Shown here: piece after piece, positions 47,001 through 61,490 of the stretch
Numbering within the stretch: the stretch's first letter is position 1
How the letters are laid out: each line of letters starts with the position of its first letter
NCBI RefSeq assembly: GCF_030463565.1
Contig: NC_134648.1
Location: forward strand, 47,120,346-47,184,345
From: Pelecanus crispus
Lineage: Eukaryota > Chordata > Aves > Pelecaniformes > Pelecanidae
Length of the DNA stretch: 64,000 nt
Direction of reading: 5' to 3'
The notes under the pieces: generated by a model
What the model saw: only the letters and a program-made list of their open reading frames with translations
What the model was told of the DNA's origin: nothing
The model's database searches: none
Made by a program: the position numbers and the translations under genes

Positions 47001-50000
47001 TTCTCTTTCCAAGCCTCTGACCAGGTTTAATTCTACTGGCATGATATCCACCTTTCTGCGTGGTCCAGAATATTTGGCTTGAATCCAGTAAAAAGAATTC
47101 TTCTCCTTAAATATTGCAACTCATAATGCTTCCTCTTCATTTGACAGACTAATATTCCCTTGTAGTGATATTATCCATGATCCTGGAACATTTCCAGTCA
47201 ACTAATGTCATGTTCAACTAATGTTTCAAGCAGGTAAAAAAACTAGTAAAAAAGTCATGGTCCCTACAGCTGGTAACAGGATGACATGGCCATTTGTGGT
47301 TAGCTTAGGACCTGCAGAAAGACTGATTTTCCCAGCAGAGACAAGCAGCCTTGTTGCTCCTCACCTGTGAGTATAGAGCTTGTAGGTGCTGTTAAACATT
47401 TCAAATGAGGTAAGAAAATCTCCAGGGGTTTCCTTCAAAGTTTCCTAAAAGTTAAGTAAAAGAAGAAATCTTTTAGTTTCTATTATGCAATAAAAAATAA
47501 CCAGTTTCTAAGTAATATCACAGATATACCCATAGGGTTTACTGCATACTCATCTGATCTGCTTTGAAAACAAAGAACAGTTTTCCAATGGTGCCCACTG
47601 CTGTAGTATCTGTAGCTTTTAACACTGAGTTTATTCATGTGCATCTTTGTGTTACTTCAGCATATAATAGGGAAGCACAACAGATCAGGATGAAAATACT
47701 TTCTAATTCAGGATATCTGAACTTTTCAGAGTACTTACATGCTAGTCTGTATATATAGTCCCCTTCGAAATCAGCTGCACTAGAAGCGCTATGAACTTTT
47801 GCAAGTCAGGCTAGACATCTCAATTCAGGAACTCAGAAGAATTAAAAATGCAAAGGAAAGTATAGGCCACGTTTTCACCATGTTAAATGTCATGCTGATA
47901 CTCAAGGAAACACTGTGACCACTCGCTCCCTGTCTTAGGGCTGCTTTACCTCCTGGTCTAAGTACTTTCCTCTAAATTAATCTGTTGTTTCACCACTCCC
48001 AGTTTTCTTCTTTTCAGTCTTCCCTCTGTGCGCACCTCTGCCCCACAGGTACACAGCCCCTGCCTTCTTGCCAGACTAACTGTCATATTCTTGTAAATCT
48101 GAACCAGTTCAGGGCTCATTTGCTGCTCCTTTGTTTACAGTCCCTGAGATCTCAATCCCAGTTTCTGTCTTTCCTCTTCTAGCGACCTCTTTCTCCCATC
48201 CCTTCTTGGCCCTGTGCATTCATATCAGACACCCTGTTACTCTGGGCCAAGCAGCAGAATCTCAGGGAGGACTGAAGCTCCCTGTAGTTACCATTCAAGC
48301 AAGCATATACAGCAAAAATAACCCAGATCTGGAATGGCAGAGTCCTAGACAGAAGCCTACTTGAAGCTGAAAGAGATTTGCCAGTATTCAGCTTGAGTTT
48401 CTCCTGAACAAATACAACCTGAAATTTGTTTTGGGCCTCAGGTAGATTTTAATTGGAATGGCAGTCACATCCTTGACCCAACACACCCAGGCCCTGCCAC
48501 ATTTTGAGTTCTATTCCTAAACCTCACATCACAAAAACTTTTAAAGAGGAGAAATCCTGAAAAAAAAGAAATTGCTTGGAGAAAACAACTGGCTTTTTTC
48601 ATGCCTTAATTTCACAAAAATGTAGAAATCCTCAGACCCCTCCCCAGTGAGGCCGGCACCAGACAGACAATTTCATAATTATTACGATTGGTTTTCAATT
48701 GCTTATCACTTTGGCAATAACACCATGAGAAGCATAACACTAACTTAAAAACAGCTCCATGCAGTTACTATTGTTATGTCCTCTATTTGCTTGTAATCTA
48801 TATTTCATTAACAAATCCTTAACTATTAGAGTATTTTGTTCAAAATGCATACAAGAGCAAACATGTGACTGCCTCATATTGCAGGAAGGGAAAAAAAGGC
48901 CCTCTGCTAATCAAAGGGGGAAATCCCTGCTAATTCCATCAGATGGGAAAAACTCTTCAGAAACATACTGAGCTATGTGTGTGCATTTTTGTATGAACTT
49001 GACAATACAGGTGAGAAGCAGACATAGCGCATAAGCAGGCAACATGAACGTTGCATTCCACACTGCCCTATGAATTCACACCATTGGTCCTGGTCAGTAG
49101 CAAACCCTTGAGGCATTTTCCTGCATCTAAGGAGTATCCTGAGCTGCAGTTCAGCCTACTTCACAGCTCTATTCTCCAAAACCCTGACAAGCAACACCCT
49201 TTCCTGTTGGTCCAGTGCTCACTTCAGCAGGGGTTATCAACATGAAACAGAGGGCAAGCCCAGAGTACTTGAGGTTTTGCTGAACAGGGTAAGGTTGCAC
49301 GTCATGTTTCAACCCACCATTGCAGAATTAAAATATGCTGATATGAAAACCATGTGTTTTGTGGTCCCCAAACACCCTTTGAGAATCTCAATTTCTGTAA
49401 ACAAAAAAATGTGAAACAAAGGACTCCTTCAGAAAGAGGGACAAAACCAACTTCACAGTATCAAGGTACAGAATGCTATAGTGCCCTTCCAATACCCATG
49501 TAATTTTCCCATGCAAAATTTAGACTTGGGTCCCAGTTGAAACTGTTTCTAAAGAGCTACAGAATTCCTGACAAATCCAGCAGAGATGGACTGAGGGGCA
49601 GAGAGGGTAATTCTCAAAGAAAAATAGAAGAAATGGATAAGAAAGCAAAGAGGGATTAGCTGTGCTATTATAAAAGATGTTTGCCCCATGAGACACCCCC
49701 TTCCAAAATTTAGTAAGGATCTGCTATCAGACTGGAATGGGGGCGGGGGAGGGGAGGGAAGATAGCTCAGAGCAGACCCTAAATTTCTTGTAATATGCAA
49801 GAATACTCCCTGGAAATGTTCTACATTTATTAAATAAAAAATAATAGTCTGCATTAATAGGGCTTTCCCAGCCCGGGCCTAGAAAACAAAAGCTGTTTCT
49901 CTTTGGTTTTACCCATTTGCTTTCTTTCTTTTTTCTTCCTTGTGATCCAGGCTCCTTTGTTTGCAAGTGCCTATCAGCCAACTGCTGATGTCAAAGGGAA

Positions 50001-53000
50001 CAGAAATACAGATGTTCTGTACACCACAGATATTCTGCTTGTGCCAGTGCTGACAAAATGATATCGGAAAGCACAGCAGTGCTCAGGTCTCTCCACCGGC
50101 CCTGCAGTCCCAACCCATGCACTTTTAACCACTCCTCACCTCAAACCGTGGCAGGAATGTGATTTGGGTTGAGGCTCCTCCCAAGTCCAGAGTCCCAACA
50201 GTATGCTGGTTCTGGCCAGACAGCTGCCCTGCAAACAACATCATGCTCAGAACAGCCCCAAGTGCAAAATACTGCAGGCATGTTCAGGCAGCCACCAAGT
50301 TATCACATTATCACAGCAATACAGGAGGGCTGACCTGGCCTTCAAAGACAAAAAACATCACAGAGAAAAGGTAGGCAAACAGAAGCTATTACGAAAAGAT
50401 TCATAGGACTTTCTTCCTTGATTCCAATTTCACCTCCAAAGAGACAAAAGCAGATAAGTCTCTGGGTATCCAGCAAAAGCTGAAAGTAAGAGACAAAATA
50501 TCTCCCGCAGAAGACTGTCAGGGAGAGTAGGTAAGTTCTGTAACCACCATATAGTGGTCAAGAGCAGTAGGAGAGGAAGGATAGTAAGAACAGAGCTGGC
50601 TTATCATTTCTCTTCACCCACAGCAGCTTTTTTGCTTGCTCATATACCTACTAGAGTACTGATTTTCTTTTCACTAGATTGCATTCCCAGAACTTCTTAG
50701 AGCCAGTAGGGCTAAAGCACCAGTGTGTTCCCTGTTACACCATCTTAGTTGCATAGTTCACGCTGGGATGAAGAATATTGTAAAACCTTGTTTCCCACCT
50801 TCTAACTGGTTAGCAGTACCACTCCCCTACGTACATTACAGAAACCAGCTTGCCAGTGCCTCCCAGTCCTGAGTAAATCCTGGCACCTTCTCGATTAAGA
50901 TGCCTCCTTCTTACTACAGGTGTGGCTCACCCTCTGGAACACAGTCTGCCCAAGACAATCAACTGCTTTAGCACTGGTGTCACAGTGGGGAGGAAAAGCA
51001 GGATATGACAACCAAGGCAGAGGAACTTGGGGTGATCACCTCCACAGAAGAGACTCAAGTTCGTATTTAGAGAGAAGTTATACAGAATTAACTACCTGTC
51101 AAAAAGTTCACAGTGATCCAGGCTAAAATTCCTGCAAAGAGTGAAAAAGGAAAAAAAAAGTTACCACTGAGTACTCCCACAACCTCCTGCCCATGCTTAC
51201 GACCTTTCCACATGTTATTTATTTGCCTGGAAATCATTACTAACTTAACATAACTGCCCCATACTTCAGAGATTAATTCAAACTTATAATTAAGTCATAT
51301 GATGCATTATTGATTTATTAAAATCTCATAAGCTGGCATAGGTAGAACATTTGTAAAGTCCATGCAACTGCAGCGTGCACAAATCACGTCTATTATCTGA
51401 ACAATATGCAAAGAAGTAACGAGCTGACACAATGCACAAGTTTCTTTGGGCACTTTCCCCGCCCCAGCATTTCAATTCCTAATCTGAAAACTGCATACAC
51501 ACCCCTCTGTTTTAATGTTGTGGTTTCTGTAATCACACTGCAGACATGGTGGCAACCAAAACACAAACAACTCCTCTGACTCCAGCGGCTTGCTTGACAC
51601 TGGCATGATTCTCACCCAAACACAGGCAAACATGTGACAGTAGAAGAGGTGGGACTTTTAAATAAACCTTGGCAGGCTACACTGTGCTCTGTTATTCCTC
51701 CTTCTAAAACGTACCTTCATAAGACCCGTCCATGATGCTAACACTGTCCTCTGGAACAAGAAATGGTGATTCCTCAAAGACTTCTCTCACCTGAAGAAAG
51801 AAATAATGATTAGATTCCTTGGTCTTAAGAGTTTTGTTCTGGTGGTGACAGAGGAAGTTTTCTTTTTCACAGCAGCATAAAATAAGACAAGTGTGTGGAG
51901 TAGACAAAATTCTTCTTTCAAGGGCCAGGAAAGAAAGAAAGAAGTATTGTAGGTCTCTCTTCCCATGCCTTCTGTCCACATCAAGACAGAAGATTTCAGG
52001 ACCATACAAGAAAGTCTATGAAGTCTGTGAGTTTCATACTATCATGGGATTACAGTCACTTTTCACATCTGAAATTCTCTTATGCTAAATAGAATGGAGA
52101 ACCAAGTCATGAAAGACGAAACAGGAGAGCAATACTAGTGCATCCAAAAGGTCTTAGTATTACCTCTAAAAGCAGAGCCTGAGCTTTCTCCTCCGACAGC
52201 AAGCGCAGTCCAGCTGTGGCTTTTAACACTACTGGGGTCGTCTTCCAGAGGTGAGGTGGCACAGCATCTATGGCCGTGTCCAGCAATCTTTTGACGGTTT
52301 CAGCACCCTAAAAGGGAAAAGACATTGTTTTCCTTACGGTTTCTTTCTACAGGCCATCAGAAAATAGGCCTCCCAATTCCCCCTCCACACTAGTGAAACC
52401 AATATTCAATAGCAGAAGATACCTCACCCACACCCAAGATAAGGACAAAAACTGTGCTAGACACCTCATAAGAACCTTACAGAGAATGTCTGCATTGGAA
52501 GGATGAGTGTATTCAGAGATATATCTCAGGCGCGAGAAATGTCATTGTTTGTGGAAAGTATTATTTGAAAGGATGGAAGGCGGCGAGGGAACTGAGTATC
52601 TGACAAACCTAGACATCTTGCAGTATGATGAAACTAAATGGTACAATTACTGACTGAAGCTGCAAAGGTCAGGAGGAATGTCTGTAGATTTCACTCAATG
52701 CAATGCAAGAATTCCAAGTGTGTCCATAACAAGTAGTGTAATTAAAATGCCAGCTGTAGAATGGTTACCACACGGGGTACAGGCATCACTGCTGGGCTCT
52801 CAATTATTTACACTGCTCTAACAATTACAGTTTGGCATTAGCAATAAACATGCTCCTATGAAACGTCTAGAAATTTCTTTTGGGGTGAATTCTTCTCCTC
52901 TCCTACCCAACAAATAAGACAATTCAGTGACATAATGGGAGATCTCATCAAAGTTTAAACAAAATCCAAAAGCCATTCACTTTTCCATAAAGTTTCTCAC

Positions 53001-55902
53001 TCAAATTCCTGTAGCACTGAATGCAACTGAGCAAACTGAGAAACCTGAAACTCCCCCTGTGCTAGCCCCCAACTCCAGGACTGCTAAGGCACCCAAGGCA
53101 GAGTAGCTAATCTATCCTTTCTCTGGCACTTCCTTCAGCTTGTGAAAGAGCTTACTGTCAGCACAAGGGATCTGGAAAATGGCAGCTTACTTCAGGACCG
53201 GCCCTGTGTATCACAGCAACAGGATTATTTTAGCACGCTCTGCTCTGTTGCTCATTTCTGACTCCTGATCCAATAGAGCAGCACGGAACAAGTGTACTGT
53301 GCATAAATTTACGACCACCCCCATTTGAAAATAAAGAGGATTGCACGTAACTTCAATTTCTTACTAAAATAATAAATTTATATGTTAATTAATAAATCTG
53401 ATCGTGGAAGATGGAACTGTCCAACTGTGTTTTGAAAAACTCTGTATATATGAACAAAACAACAAAAGTCCTGAGACAGTAGAAGAGTAACTGCCTGTAC
53501 CTAAATCATTGTTTAGCTAAAACTGTGATCAAATATTTGAACTGAGCATGGCTGTAGCAAGTCCTACATACCACTAAGCACTGGCTTCCAAGCCATGGTT
53601 CCAAATATAACAGGAAAGAATCAAAACAAAGAAACTACTGGAAGTCTGATGACAGAAGCAGAGAATACACTTAGAGAAATATTAAGGCCTGACTTAACCT
53701 AAGTGTGTATTCTTCCCCTTCTCCCTAACATTAAAAAAAAAAAGAACTTTTGTAGATCTGACTACACACACAAAAATATTTAAATGTTTTTAGGAGTCAG
53801 AGAAATGAACCCTCTTTGCTTGTCAGTGTAACGTGACTAAAAAAGAAAACCCCTGCAGTCTTATGCCCTTACTTCTAAACCAGACAAATCAAAATAAAAT
53901 ATGCCCACTTTGAACTGTGACCTGCACTGAAAATTTCAACCAAAAGGAAAAACTGAGAAAATTATTAGTAAATGAGACAGGAGTATATATTTACATGTAT
54001 TTGGCATAGCTATAGGGGAAATAAACATTGAATATGGATGCTGCTAGAGCCAAAAATCACTTTGTCTTTGAAGTTCTCAAAGGCATATAGTCTAGTTACA
54101 TATAGCATTTACACGATTAATTAAGCCATTGTTCCATTGATTAAATATGTAAAACAACAGCTCTCATTTCACTGTGTAGTAATTAACTCGCAGAAATAGA
54201 GCAACAGGTTTAGAGAGCCAGCAGGAGAACCTTTACACTTTTTCTTGACTCTACCATCACAATTAGTAATACTTGAACTGCTTGGTAGGGTCCAACTGAT
54301 ATTAGTGGAAGCAAGACCAGCTCGGAGGGAATGAAGGCCTTACCTTTTGAGGCTGATCAGCATATGCAGAAAGACCTGGCTTCACAGACTCAAAGATTTC
54401 CCCTTCCAACTCTGGAAGGTTTTCTGCACAAACAAAACATTACATGAAACAGTCAACAACTCGAGCCTTTTTTCTTTAGTTTCAAAAAGGTTGCCTGCAA
54501 CCCCTCTAAAAATTACTATCCTTGATTTCCCCTTGCAAACAATACTATTCCCCTCCTAAAACAAGGACTGCTCCTTCACTTCAGGAATATATTTAACAGA
54601 ATGTTGCCCTTGTATCCTCCAAGTTCACAAAAAATTTATTAAGAACACATTGTTATAATTAGAAGTATGTTCATTTCGCATTTGTGAACTGCAATGAGTT
54701 ATAGCAATGTAGTATGACTGTTGCCTAATCTTAACAAAATTTCTTTCCCTTTCTGTCCCCAAGCTAATTGTGAAATACTAATTCATATTAAGACACACAG
54801 AGTCAACTCCTGACTATTCTTAGGTGATTCATCCAACTCACAAACACAGAACAGAGCTGAACTGGGCTCAAGCACTGGGCTGCAAAGCCAAACAAGTGTG
54901 ACCATTGCTCCCAGAGCACCTTGGGTCTAGAAGCTATCCCCAAATATTGCACATTACAAGTCAGGCTGAGTCCACCAGAGCTGGACATTATACCAGTCCT
55001 TCCAAACTAAGTTTGAAATCATGTGAAGAAGCCACATAGGTGCTATGCGTGGCCCTGAAGAGCCTATTAGCCAAGTCCCATCAATGAGCCTTCAACCTTT
55101 GCAAATTTGCTGGCTCACTGTACCCGAGCTAGTTCACCCTCTTGAATCCTGTTGCATGTGCAGCCAACTTGGGTACCTCTGCACTGTGTCAGAAGCAGAT
55201 AGCCTGCAGGGTGGTGCTTCTGCACACAGGAGTTCTCCTAGAAATGGCTCAGACCTTCGGTGCATATTATAACTCTTTACTGATTTCAATTTGTTACAAA
55301 ACTGACACATAAACATATGCAGAATTTAAGTATCTCTTCATATAATTCAAGGTATCATGCAACTTGACAAAAACAGCATAAGCCTCTTTCCAACTCAGTG
55401 AGACATTCCTTTAAACAGCCACATAGATGAAAACCTTTGGAAATTCAGAACTTTCCAGCATACCCAGAATTGAACCTCTGGGTTTCAAAAGATCTACAAA
55501 AATGGTATTTCACAGCAAAACACCACCACAAATGGACAATAATCATCTGCCAGAGGACCACTTGAAGAACAAACCGGAGAAATCTTCAGTTGTTCCCAAA
55601 TGCTGTGTGGGGAAAAAACCCTCTTTGGGGAAGTTGGAACCTAAGTCAACATACTCCAAGTGCACAGACTGACACGGGGTCTTACCTGGGCTCTTCTGCA
55701 CAAAGGTGTAAATGTGAATCCGAGTTCCAGTACTTCCTGCATCAAACATTATGCCATAAAAAGTGTTGGCTTTGGCATTTATAGGGCACATGTTAGGTGG
55801 AAAGAAAACCTGAAACCACATGTCCCTGTTTGAATGGGAAAGAACAAAGGACAAAGAGGAAAATGCCAATGCTAGAAGGATGGGAAGTCTGGAAAATGCC
55901 AT
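41071..55902 (-). CDS. ENTPD5: ENTPD5, nucleoside diphosphatase, complete coding region, thirteen exons, 428 aa
   Basis: Secretory-pathway enzyme of the GDA1/CD39 family. In the ER it hydrolyses UDP to UMP, relieving product inhibition of glycoprotein glucosyltransferase and allowing UDP-sugar exchange. Coding exons (minus strand, transcript order): 55902-55686, 54423-54344, 52307-52164, 51790-51715, 51131-51096, 50228-50140, 47444-47365, 45827-45766, 44579-44478, 43577-43437, 43081-43025, 41460-41345, 41157-41071. All junctions are in phase; the length equals human ENTPD5 as I recall. The ATG opens a signal peptide ([20 protein letters not shown]). Apyrase-conserved regions: ACR1 [18 protein letters not shown]2 [11 protein letters not shown]3 [13 protein letters not shown] with the catalytic Glu, ACR4 [17 protein letters not shown]5 [11 protein letters not shown]. 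Exon 5 is only 36 bases. Intron 8 holds repeat copy E, and intron 11 a 21-base tandem duplication. Head-to-head with BBOF1, tail-to-tail with COQ6. Confidence 0.97.
42611..42652. repeat. Perfect tandem duplication of 21 bases
   Basis: Two adjacent copies of a 21-base unit starting TTTGTTAGAGATT (42611-42631 and 42632-42652) sit in ENTPD5 intron 11. They are identical, so the event is recent or the locus is length-variable. Confidence 0.9.
44837..45580 (-). repeat. Dispersed repeat copy E, in ENTPD5 intron 8
   Basis: Reverse orientation relative to copies A to C, and in the ENTPD5 sense direction. It shares GAAGTCCACGAGCATATCAC-type text, the CTTAAACATCCCCTAGTAAA region, GCCATTACCCAGATA at its end, and the CAAATTCCAGAAATGCACAC block at the other end. 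It is similar to copy D over most of its length, including a near-identical stretch around AAGCACACAGATACACAAA. Confidence 0.65.
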
Positions 55903-55963
55903 CTTGCCAGGACCCCTTGAGGCAGTCAAGCCTGGATCAGCAATCACAGAGCTGCGGTAGGTC
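55903..55963 (-). other. ENTPD5: ENTPD5 5' untranslated part of the first coding exon
   Basis: On the minus strand a pyrimidine tract ending TTTCTCTACAG precedes GACCTACCGC at 55963, giving a 61-base untranslated leader before the ATG at 55902. This implies at least one non-coding exon further upstream, as in mammals. Confidence 0.7.
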
Positions 55964-58900
55964 CTGTAGAGAAAAAAGCAGGAATGGAAATTACCAAGAG
56001 CCCTCTCCCTAAAAAGTGTGCTGGGGGGGGCAGGGGGGAATCTGTCTGTACATATATATTCTACCCTTTGGATGCTTTTCAACACCTCATCCAAAAGATG
56101 TGATTTACTGTACTTAGTGCTACACCTGCATCTAAGTGATTTGTTCTTTCAGAGTAAAGGTTTCTCCACTTCCCAAATGCAGAAGAGTTCAAGTAATTTG
56201 CTTCCCAGTATTTCTAGTTTTGAATTTATTTAGACAATTCTTTCCTCTGATTTGGCTTGAAGGTTCTCAACATTTAGAGTCCCCAGAATCTCCAAAAAGC
56301 CCAAATGTTATCTGAAAAGAAGCATCACCAAAGGGGAGCTCAGGGCAGAACTGCTTTGCCCTAACATTTACGGACTTGAGATGCTGTGGCAGAACACAAG
56401 TGTTATTCAGAGTCACAAACAAAGAGAATTTCATCTAAGGCTAAGAACAGCTGCTGGGAGAGATCAGCGCACAGAGAGAGTGAATACATATCCTTCCAGC
56501 AGCATCCTCATCCCCAAGAAAAGCCTGTGCTGCACAAGAGGGACTGGACTGTAAGGTGCACCTGGGCTCTGCCTTTCAGTATTTTTCATACTTTTTCTTT
56601 CTGTCTTCATTTTGGTTTTTCATCATTTTCTCCTGACACGGTTTTCATTTTCACAATTACCAAAAAACCCAACAAAACCCCATCACACTCTCACATCTAG
56701 GCCAGTTGCCCTGAACACTCAGGTTGCTTACACAGCTTCTAACAATAGCTTCTATAAGCCAAGGCCCCAAAGTTGTGCGATGCAGTCTTGGATCGAGATA
56801 CAGCTACACCTCCTCTCTGTTAGCACGTATCTCTTTGCACATATTTTTCCTAAGAAATGCTAATAAAGGAAAGACATAGGCACAGAAATGATAGGGTTCA
56901 TTAGGTGCCCAGGCAAAAAGGAGGATGATATATAGCTATCTTTGTTATATGCTCTTTTCTGCTGTTAAAATGCAAGTGGTCAGATGCCCCACCATATGCA
57001 GTATTGCCTGCACTGATATACACACAGAGCACTCAGCATACAGAAGGTGCAAACAGCTCCTTATCATTCTCCAGATGCTTGGCAACACATCCGTCTGCCC
57101 ACAGCACTGAATATTCTACTCCATACATCTGTTCATCTGCTCTGCCCAAGACCCTCACCCATCTCTAGCCCTTACATTTCATTGTCTTTTAGTAGTCTGC
57201 TCAGCCCCACTATCTTAATTCTCTTGAAATCTTTATTTGATGTCTCTATCCTACATTTATTCATTCCTAATCCTAATCTCTCTCCTTTCCTTTCTACGTG
57301 AACCTGACACAGCTGCTATTCCCACACACCTTTCTCCCACACCCAAAGAACTCACTTACCTTCCACTACCTTCTATCCCAGATTTAGCCCTTGTATGACT
57401 TTTATTATTTCCATTCTTCACCTTTGTCCCCAGTTACAGCAAAGTGGGATTAACTTTTACCCATTCTCAGTAAACAACGTCACATTGGGCCATTCCTCGA
57501 GTGCTTCTCTAACTCACTCAAGCATTCAGCTATCTCTAGGGCAAACCAAATGCACAGCCCACTGCAGAAGGGTAACCTTGCCTGTATTCTGTGACCTTTA
57601 TTTGTGTCCTCCTGTTCCTAGCAAACGCAGAGCACTGCAGGCAGAACCACAAGCTCTTGACCCACTCTGCCTTAGAAGCACATTCTGACAAGAAGAAGAA
57701 GTGACTTCAGAATTCCACCAACAGGCAACAGCCCTGGCCACCCTCTGTGACAGATCAACTCCAACTGTAGTAGTTTCTAAAGCATTCAAATTTTATGTGG
57801 AAATGAGTAAAAAGTTAGTTCTAACTTGTAACAACTTAGAAGTCCTATCCTGAACAGTTACTGAAAAGCACTGTGCCATTTGGCAGCATCACAGCTACGC
57901 ATTTGTACTAAGATGCAGATGGCATTACCCACATTTGCTTCATCACAGCAAGGTCTACTGAAAATCCAAGAAGCTGCACTGTTTTAACAGAACATAAGCC
58001 GTATTAACGAGTACTACCTTCCAGGTGGTCAAAAGAGGTGTTGTTATTCGCATGCAATGTAAGGATTTTCCTTACTGAACAATCACAAATACAACCCAAG
58101 CACCTGCCTTGAGAACAAACTCCAGAGTCCTACTACAAACAGCACATGTGACACTTACGCAAACCCCAGAATCTCCGATGATCCGAAAATACCTGAGCAA
58201 CTGCCATCATTAACACATACTTTTCTTGCCACATCCACTAGTGGATGAGCCTTAGCCTCCCATGAAACATTCCCTCACTAAGCTTCTCTTCTCTATCCCT
58301 TCTCAGACATCCACCACCATTTCACACTTTCCATTCTCTACTTCTCCCCTTTTTTCCTTTCTACCTTTCCACCAAAAAAAAAAAAAAAAAACCAACAACC
58401 TTGGGATTTTATTTTTCTCCACCCTCATTAAGAATGAAAAAAGCACATCAAGCGTCTTTTGATGAGTGGTGCAGACCATTTAACCAAGCGCACTAGCAAA
58501 ACAGTGTCCACATGAAACATGAAAATAGATGAGGTGAGTAAGAAATCAGAGACAAGAGAGGGAAATGGGCAGAGCATAACAGAAATGGCAATGGAAAAGG
58601 AATTTGGAAAGAGAGGGTCAGAAGAAAGAATGGAAGAAAAAATTTAGGCTAGAGATAGATAAGAGATTAGTTACTGAGAAGGAAAAATATTTCCAGAAGA
58701 GTTCCTCTCAAGCAACTTAAAAACGTAGCTGCCATCAGAATACAACAGGATGGATAAAATGAACAACAAACAGAAAGGAGAAAACAAAGTAACAGTACTA
58801 TAAGCACAAGTTCATTAACATAAACAAGCAGGTAAAATGCACAGATCACCATCAGTAGGCTCCAGTTACTGCCTTTATAAATGAGCAGCAATAATCAACA

Positions 58901-61490
58901 TCAATTGTGAATATGTTAGGCACACACCTGAAGCAGGATGGAAGCAACAGGTATTCCACTCCAGAGATTCCTAACGAAAACCACTTGGGAGTGCTGTGAC
59001 AAGAGACACTGCGGCTGCACTTTTTTTCTTCACCTTTGCTTTCAGCTAGTAGGAGTGGACTATGTATCAGGCAAATTTATAAGGTCATGGAGGCACATAA
59101 AATATCATTCAAGTTGCTTTATTCAAATTTGAGTTTATCATTGTTCAATACAAGCAGTGAAACATACTCAGGTAATTACACAGGACAAATTTCAAGAAGT
59201 TGAAAGTTAACTGAGTTCAACAAGTTAGTAAAACATTTACACAAACATTACAGTTGACCTCAACAGCACTGGCCTGAATCCAGTGACACAAGGTAGAACG
59301 CTCATTTCCCAACACAGAGAAACACATGTAAGTATCATCTGTATAAGGCAGATTTTAGATACTAAGCCAAAAAGTTCAAGCACATCCAATATACAGATTT
59401 GGGAGCTACACAGACTGTATGATCCAAAAATACTGGGATGCTGCATAGACTGCCAAGACTGAAAGCATGAATAGGAAGGAAAAAAAAAAAAAAACCAAAC
59501 CCCAAACCCAAAACAAAAAACCTCAACCAAACTCTCCCTAAACAATAAAAGTAAAACCAGTGCCAGAATAATAAGAATAAAAATTAAAACAGCAAAACAC
59601 AACCTTACTTAGAGTTTGGCATACACAGAAACACTGGTAATTTTCAAGACAAGAAAGTCTCACCCACATTCTTGAATATTTCTGACAAAAGAACATGCAA
59701 AATCCAAACCACAGCAACAGAGGCATCTCCCTGTAAAAAGGAGTCTGTCTGATCTGAGGGGAAGGAAAAGCAGTGTACCTGACATAGACAAGAATTTCCC
59801 TCCTGCTTCCTAAAATACTATTGGGAAATACTTGGATATAGAGAGAAATATTAGAAAACAATCAGGAACATTTAGAGACATAAATATTTAGGCAAATATT
59901 TTAGGAAACAAAATAGACAAATCATGTCATTCAATTCATATTGTTATTTATTGCTCAAGCACACCAAAAATCATTCCGGACGGAAGGTCTATTTTCTGCA
60001 CTAAAACAATAACTAAATCTATTTCCCAGATGAGCAGCTTCTACACTTAATACTCATGACTAGACAAATACATTTTTGCCTTTTTTTTTTTTTTTTACAG
60101 AAAGAAGAAGTCATTACATTTTTTGTACACTTACTTTTATCTAGTAAAAAAAATGCTTTCTTGGATCATTTTGACAAAAATGTAAGCTTCTTGAAGGTAC
60201 GCAGTTTAAAAATCACCACAGAAAGAAAAACTGAATTCATTGGCAAAACTTCCCAGCATTTCCACAAAGATAATGGCACAATTTTCTTTGTACACATACA
60301 TTTGGGGTAAACTTCTGGATCTAGAGCTTTAAACGCTAGAAAAAATTAGAACCAACTCACAAACACGCCTTATCAGCAGTTTTAATCTTCCTTTGCCCCG
60401 TACTGAGGCTCCAAATATGTATTATTTATTTATTCTCATTTCTGGCCAAGTGAATTTTCAATTTTCCTATTTAATTAGACTGAGGCAGCTTTCCAAGAGA
60501 CGGCTGTGTTAGTCTCACCCTCCTGCAGCGTGTTAGGCAGTGTCCCTTTACAACTTTGCATACCTGCGGGGGCTGTAAATAATGTCTTTTATTGCACCAA
60601 CCGGTATTCTCGGGAAACAGATTTTGGGTGCAGAGAGGTTTTTGGGTGCAGAGGGCTTCTGCTTCACTCTACGCTCGGGGAGAAGGAACTCCAGTGCAAA
60701 TTTCAGCACGACGCTACTAGTCGCGCTCCTCGAAAGCATTCACCGGAGCTTCCCCAAAAGTAACCTGGAGACGGGCACCCTAACACCCCTTCTCCAAACC
60801 TAACTCCCGGGAGGGCTGTAGGGGTTGTTTTTTTTAACTTCTTTACACCTCAGCGCCAAAGCATTATTCCTTTCTCCGCGTCAAGCAGCCGCAATCTAAA
60901 CCCTCACACCGAACACGCCTAAAAAAATTGCCCGACCGTCATTCTCTCTCCTCACGCAAAAGCCCCCGCGGTTCCCCACGCTGCGCCCGCCGCCGGCGAG
61001 CGCGGCCCTCGGCATCCCGCGGCTCTCCCCCCGCAGCCGGCACCGGCAACGCCAAGCCGAAACACCGGCAGAAACGCCGATTTCTCCCTCAGTACCCACC
61101 CGCGGCCGCCACTCGATCAAGACAGCGCGTCCTTCTGCCCGCCCCGGGCGGCGGCGAAGTAACGGAAACGCCGCTCCCTGACGCCGCCCCGCCGCCGCAC
61201 CCCAGCGGAGCTCGCTCCCTCCCGGGGCGCCGGGAGCAGGCACAGGCCGGGCCGGGCCGGGCCAGGCGGGCCGGGGGGTCACCCAGCCCCGGAGCGGCTC
61301 TCTGCCCGCTCCCCTGCGCGCCCGGCAGGACGGCGGCAGGCCCCAGGCTCCCGATCCCGGCGCCGCCGGCACAGGGCAGCGGGCAGGGGCGCGGTTTCCA
61401 TGGCGGCGCGGCGCCGTCACACACCTCCCTCCCTCCCTCCCTCCCTCCCCTTCCCCCCCCCCGCGCCCCCGCCGCCGCGCGCGCGCTCAC
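55964..61490. other. Probable first intron of ENTPD5
   Basis: A/T-rich, with no exon recognised on either strand. It contains homopolymer runs (A near 58373-58391 and 59480-59494, T near 60079-60094) and, from about 60550, rising G+C that merges into the CpG island. Nothing else stands out. Confidence 0.55.
61423..61462. repeat. CCCT/C-rich simple repeat
   Basis: About six CTCC units followed by a run of ten C. It lies inside the promoter island and is a probable site of length variation. Confidence 0.85.
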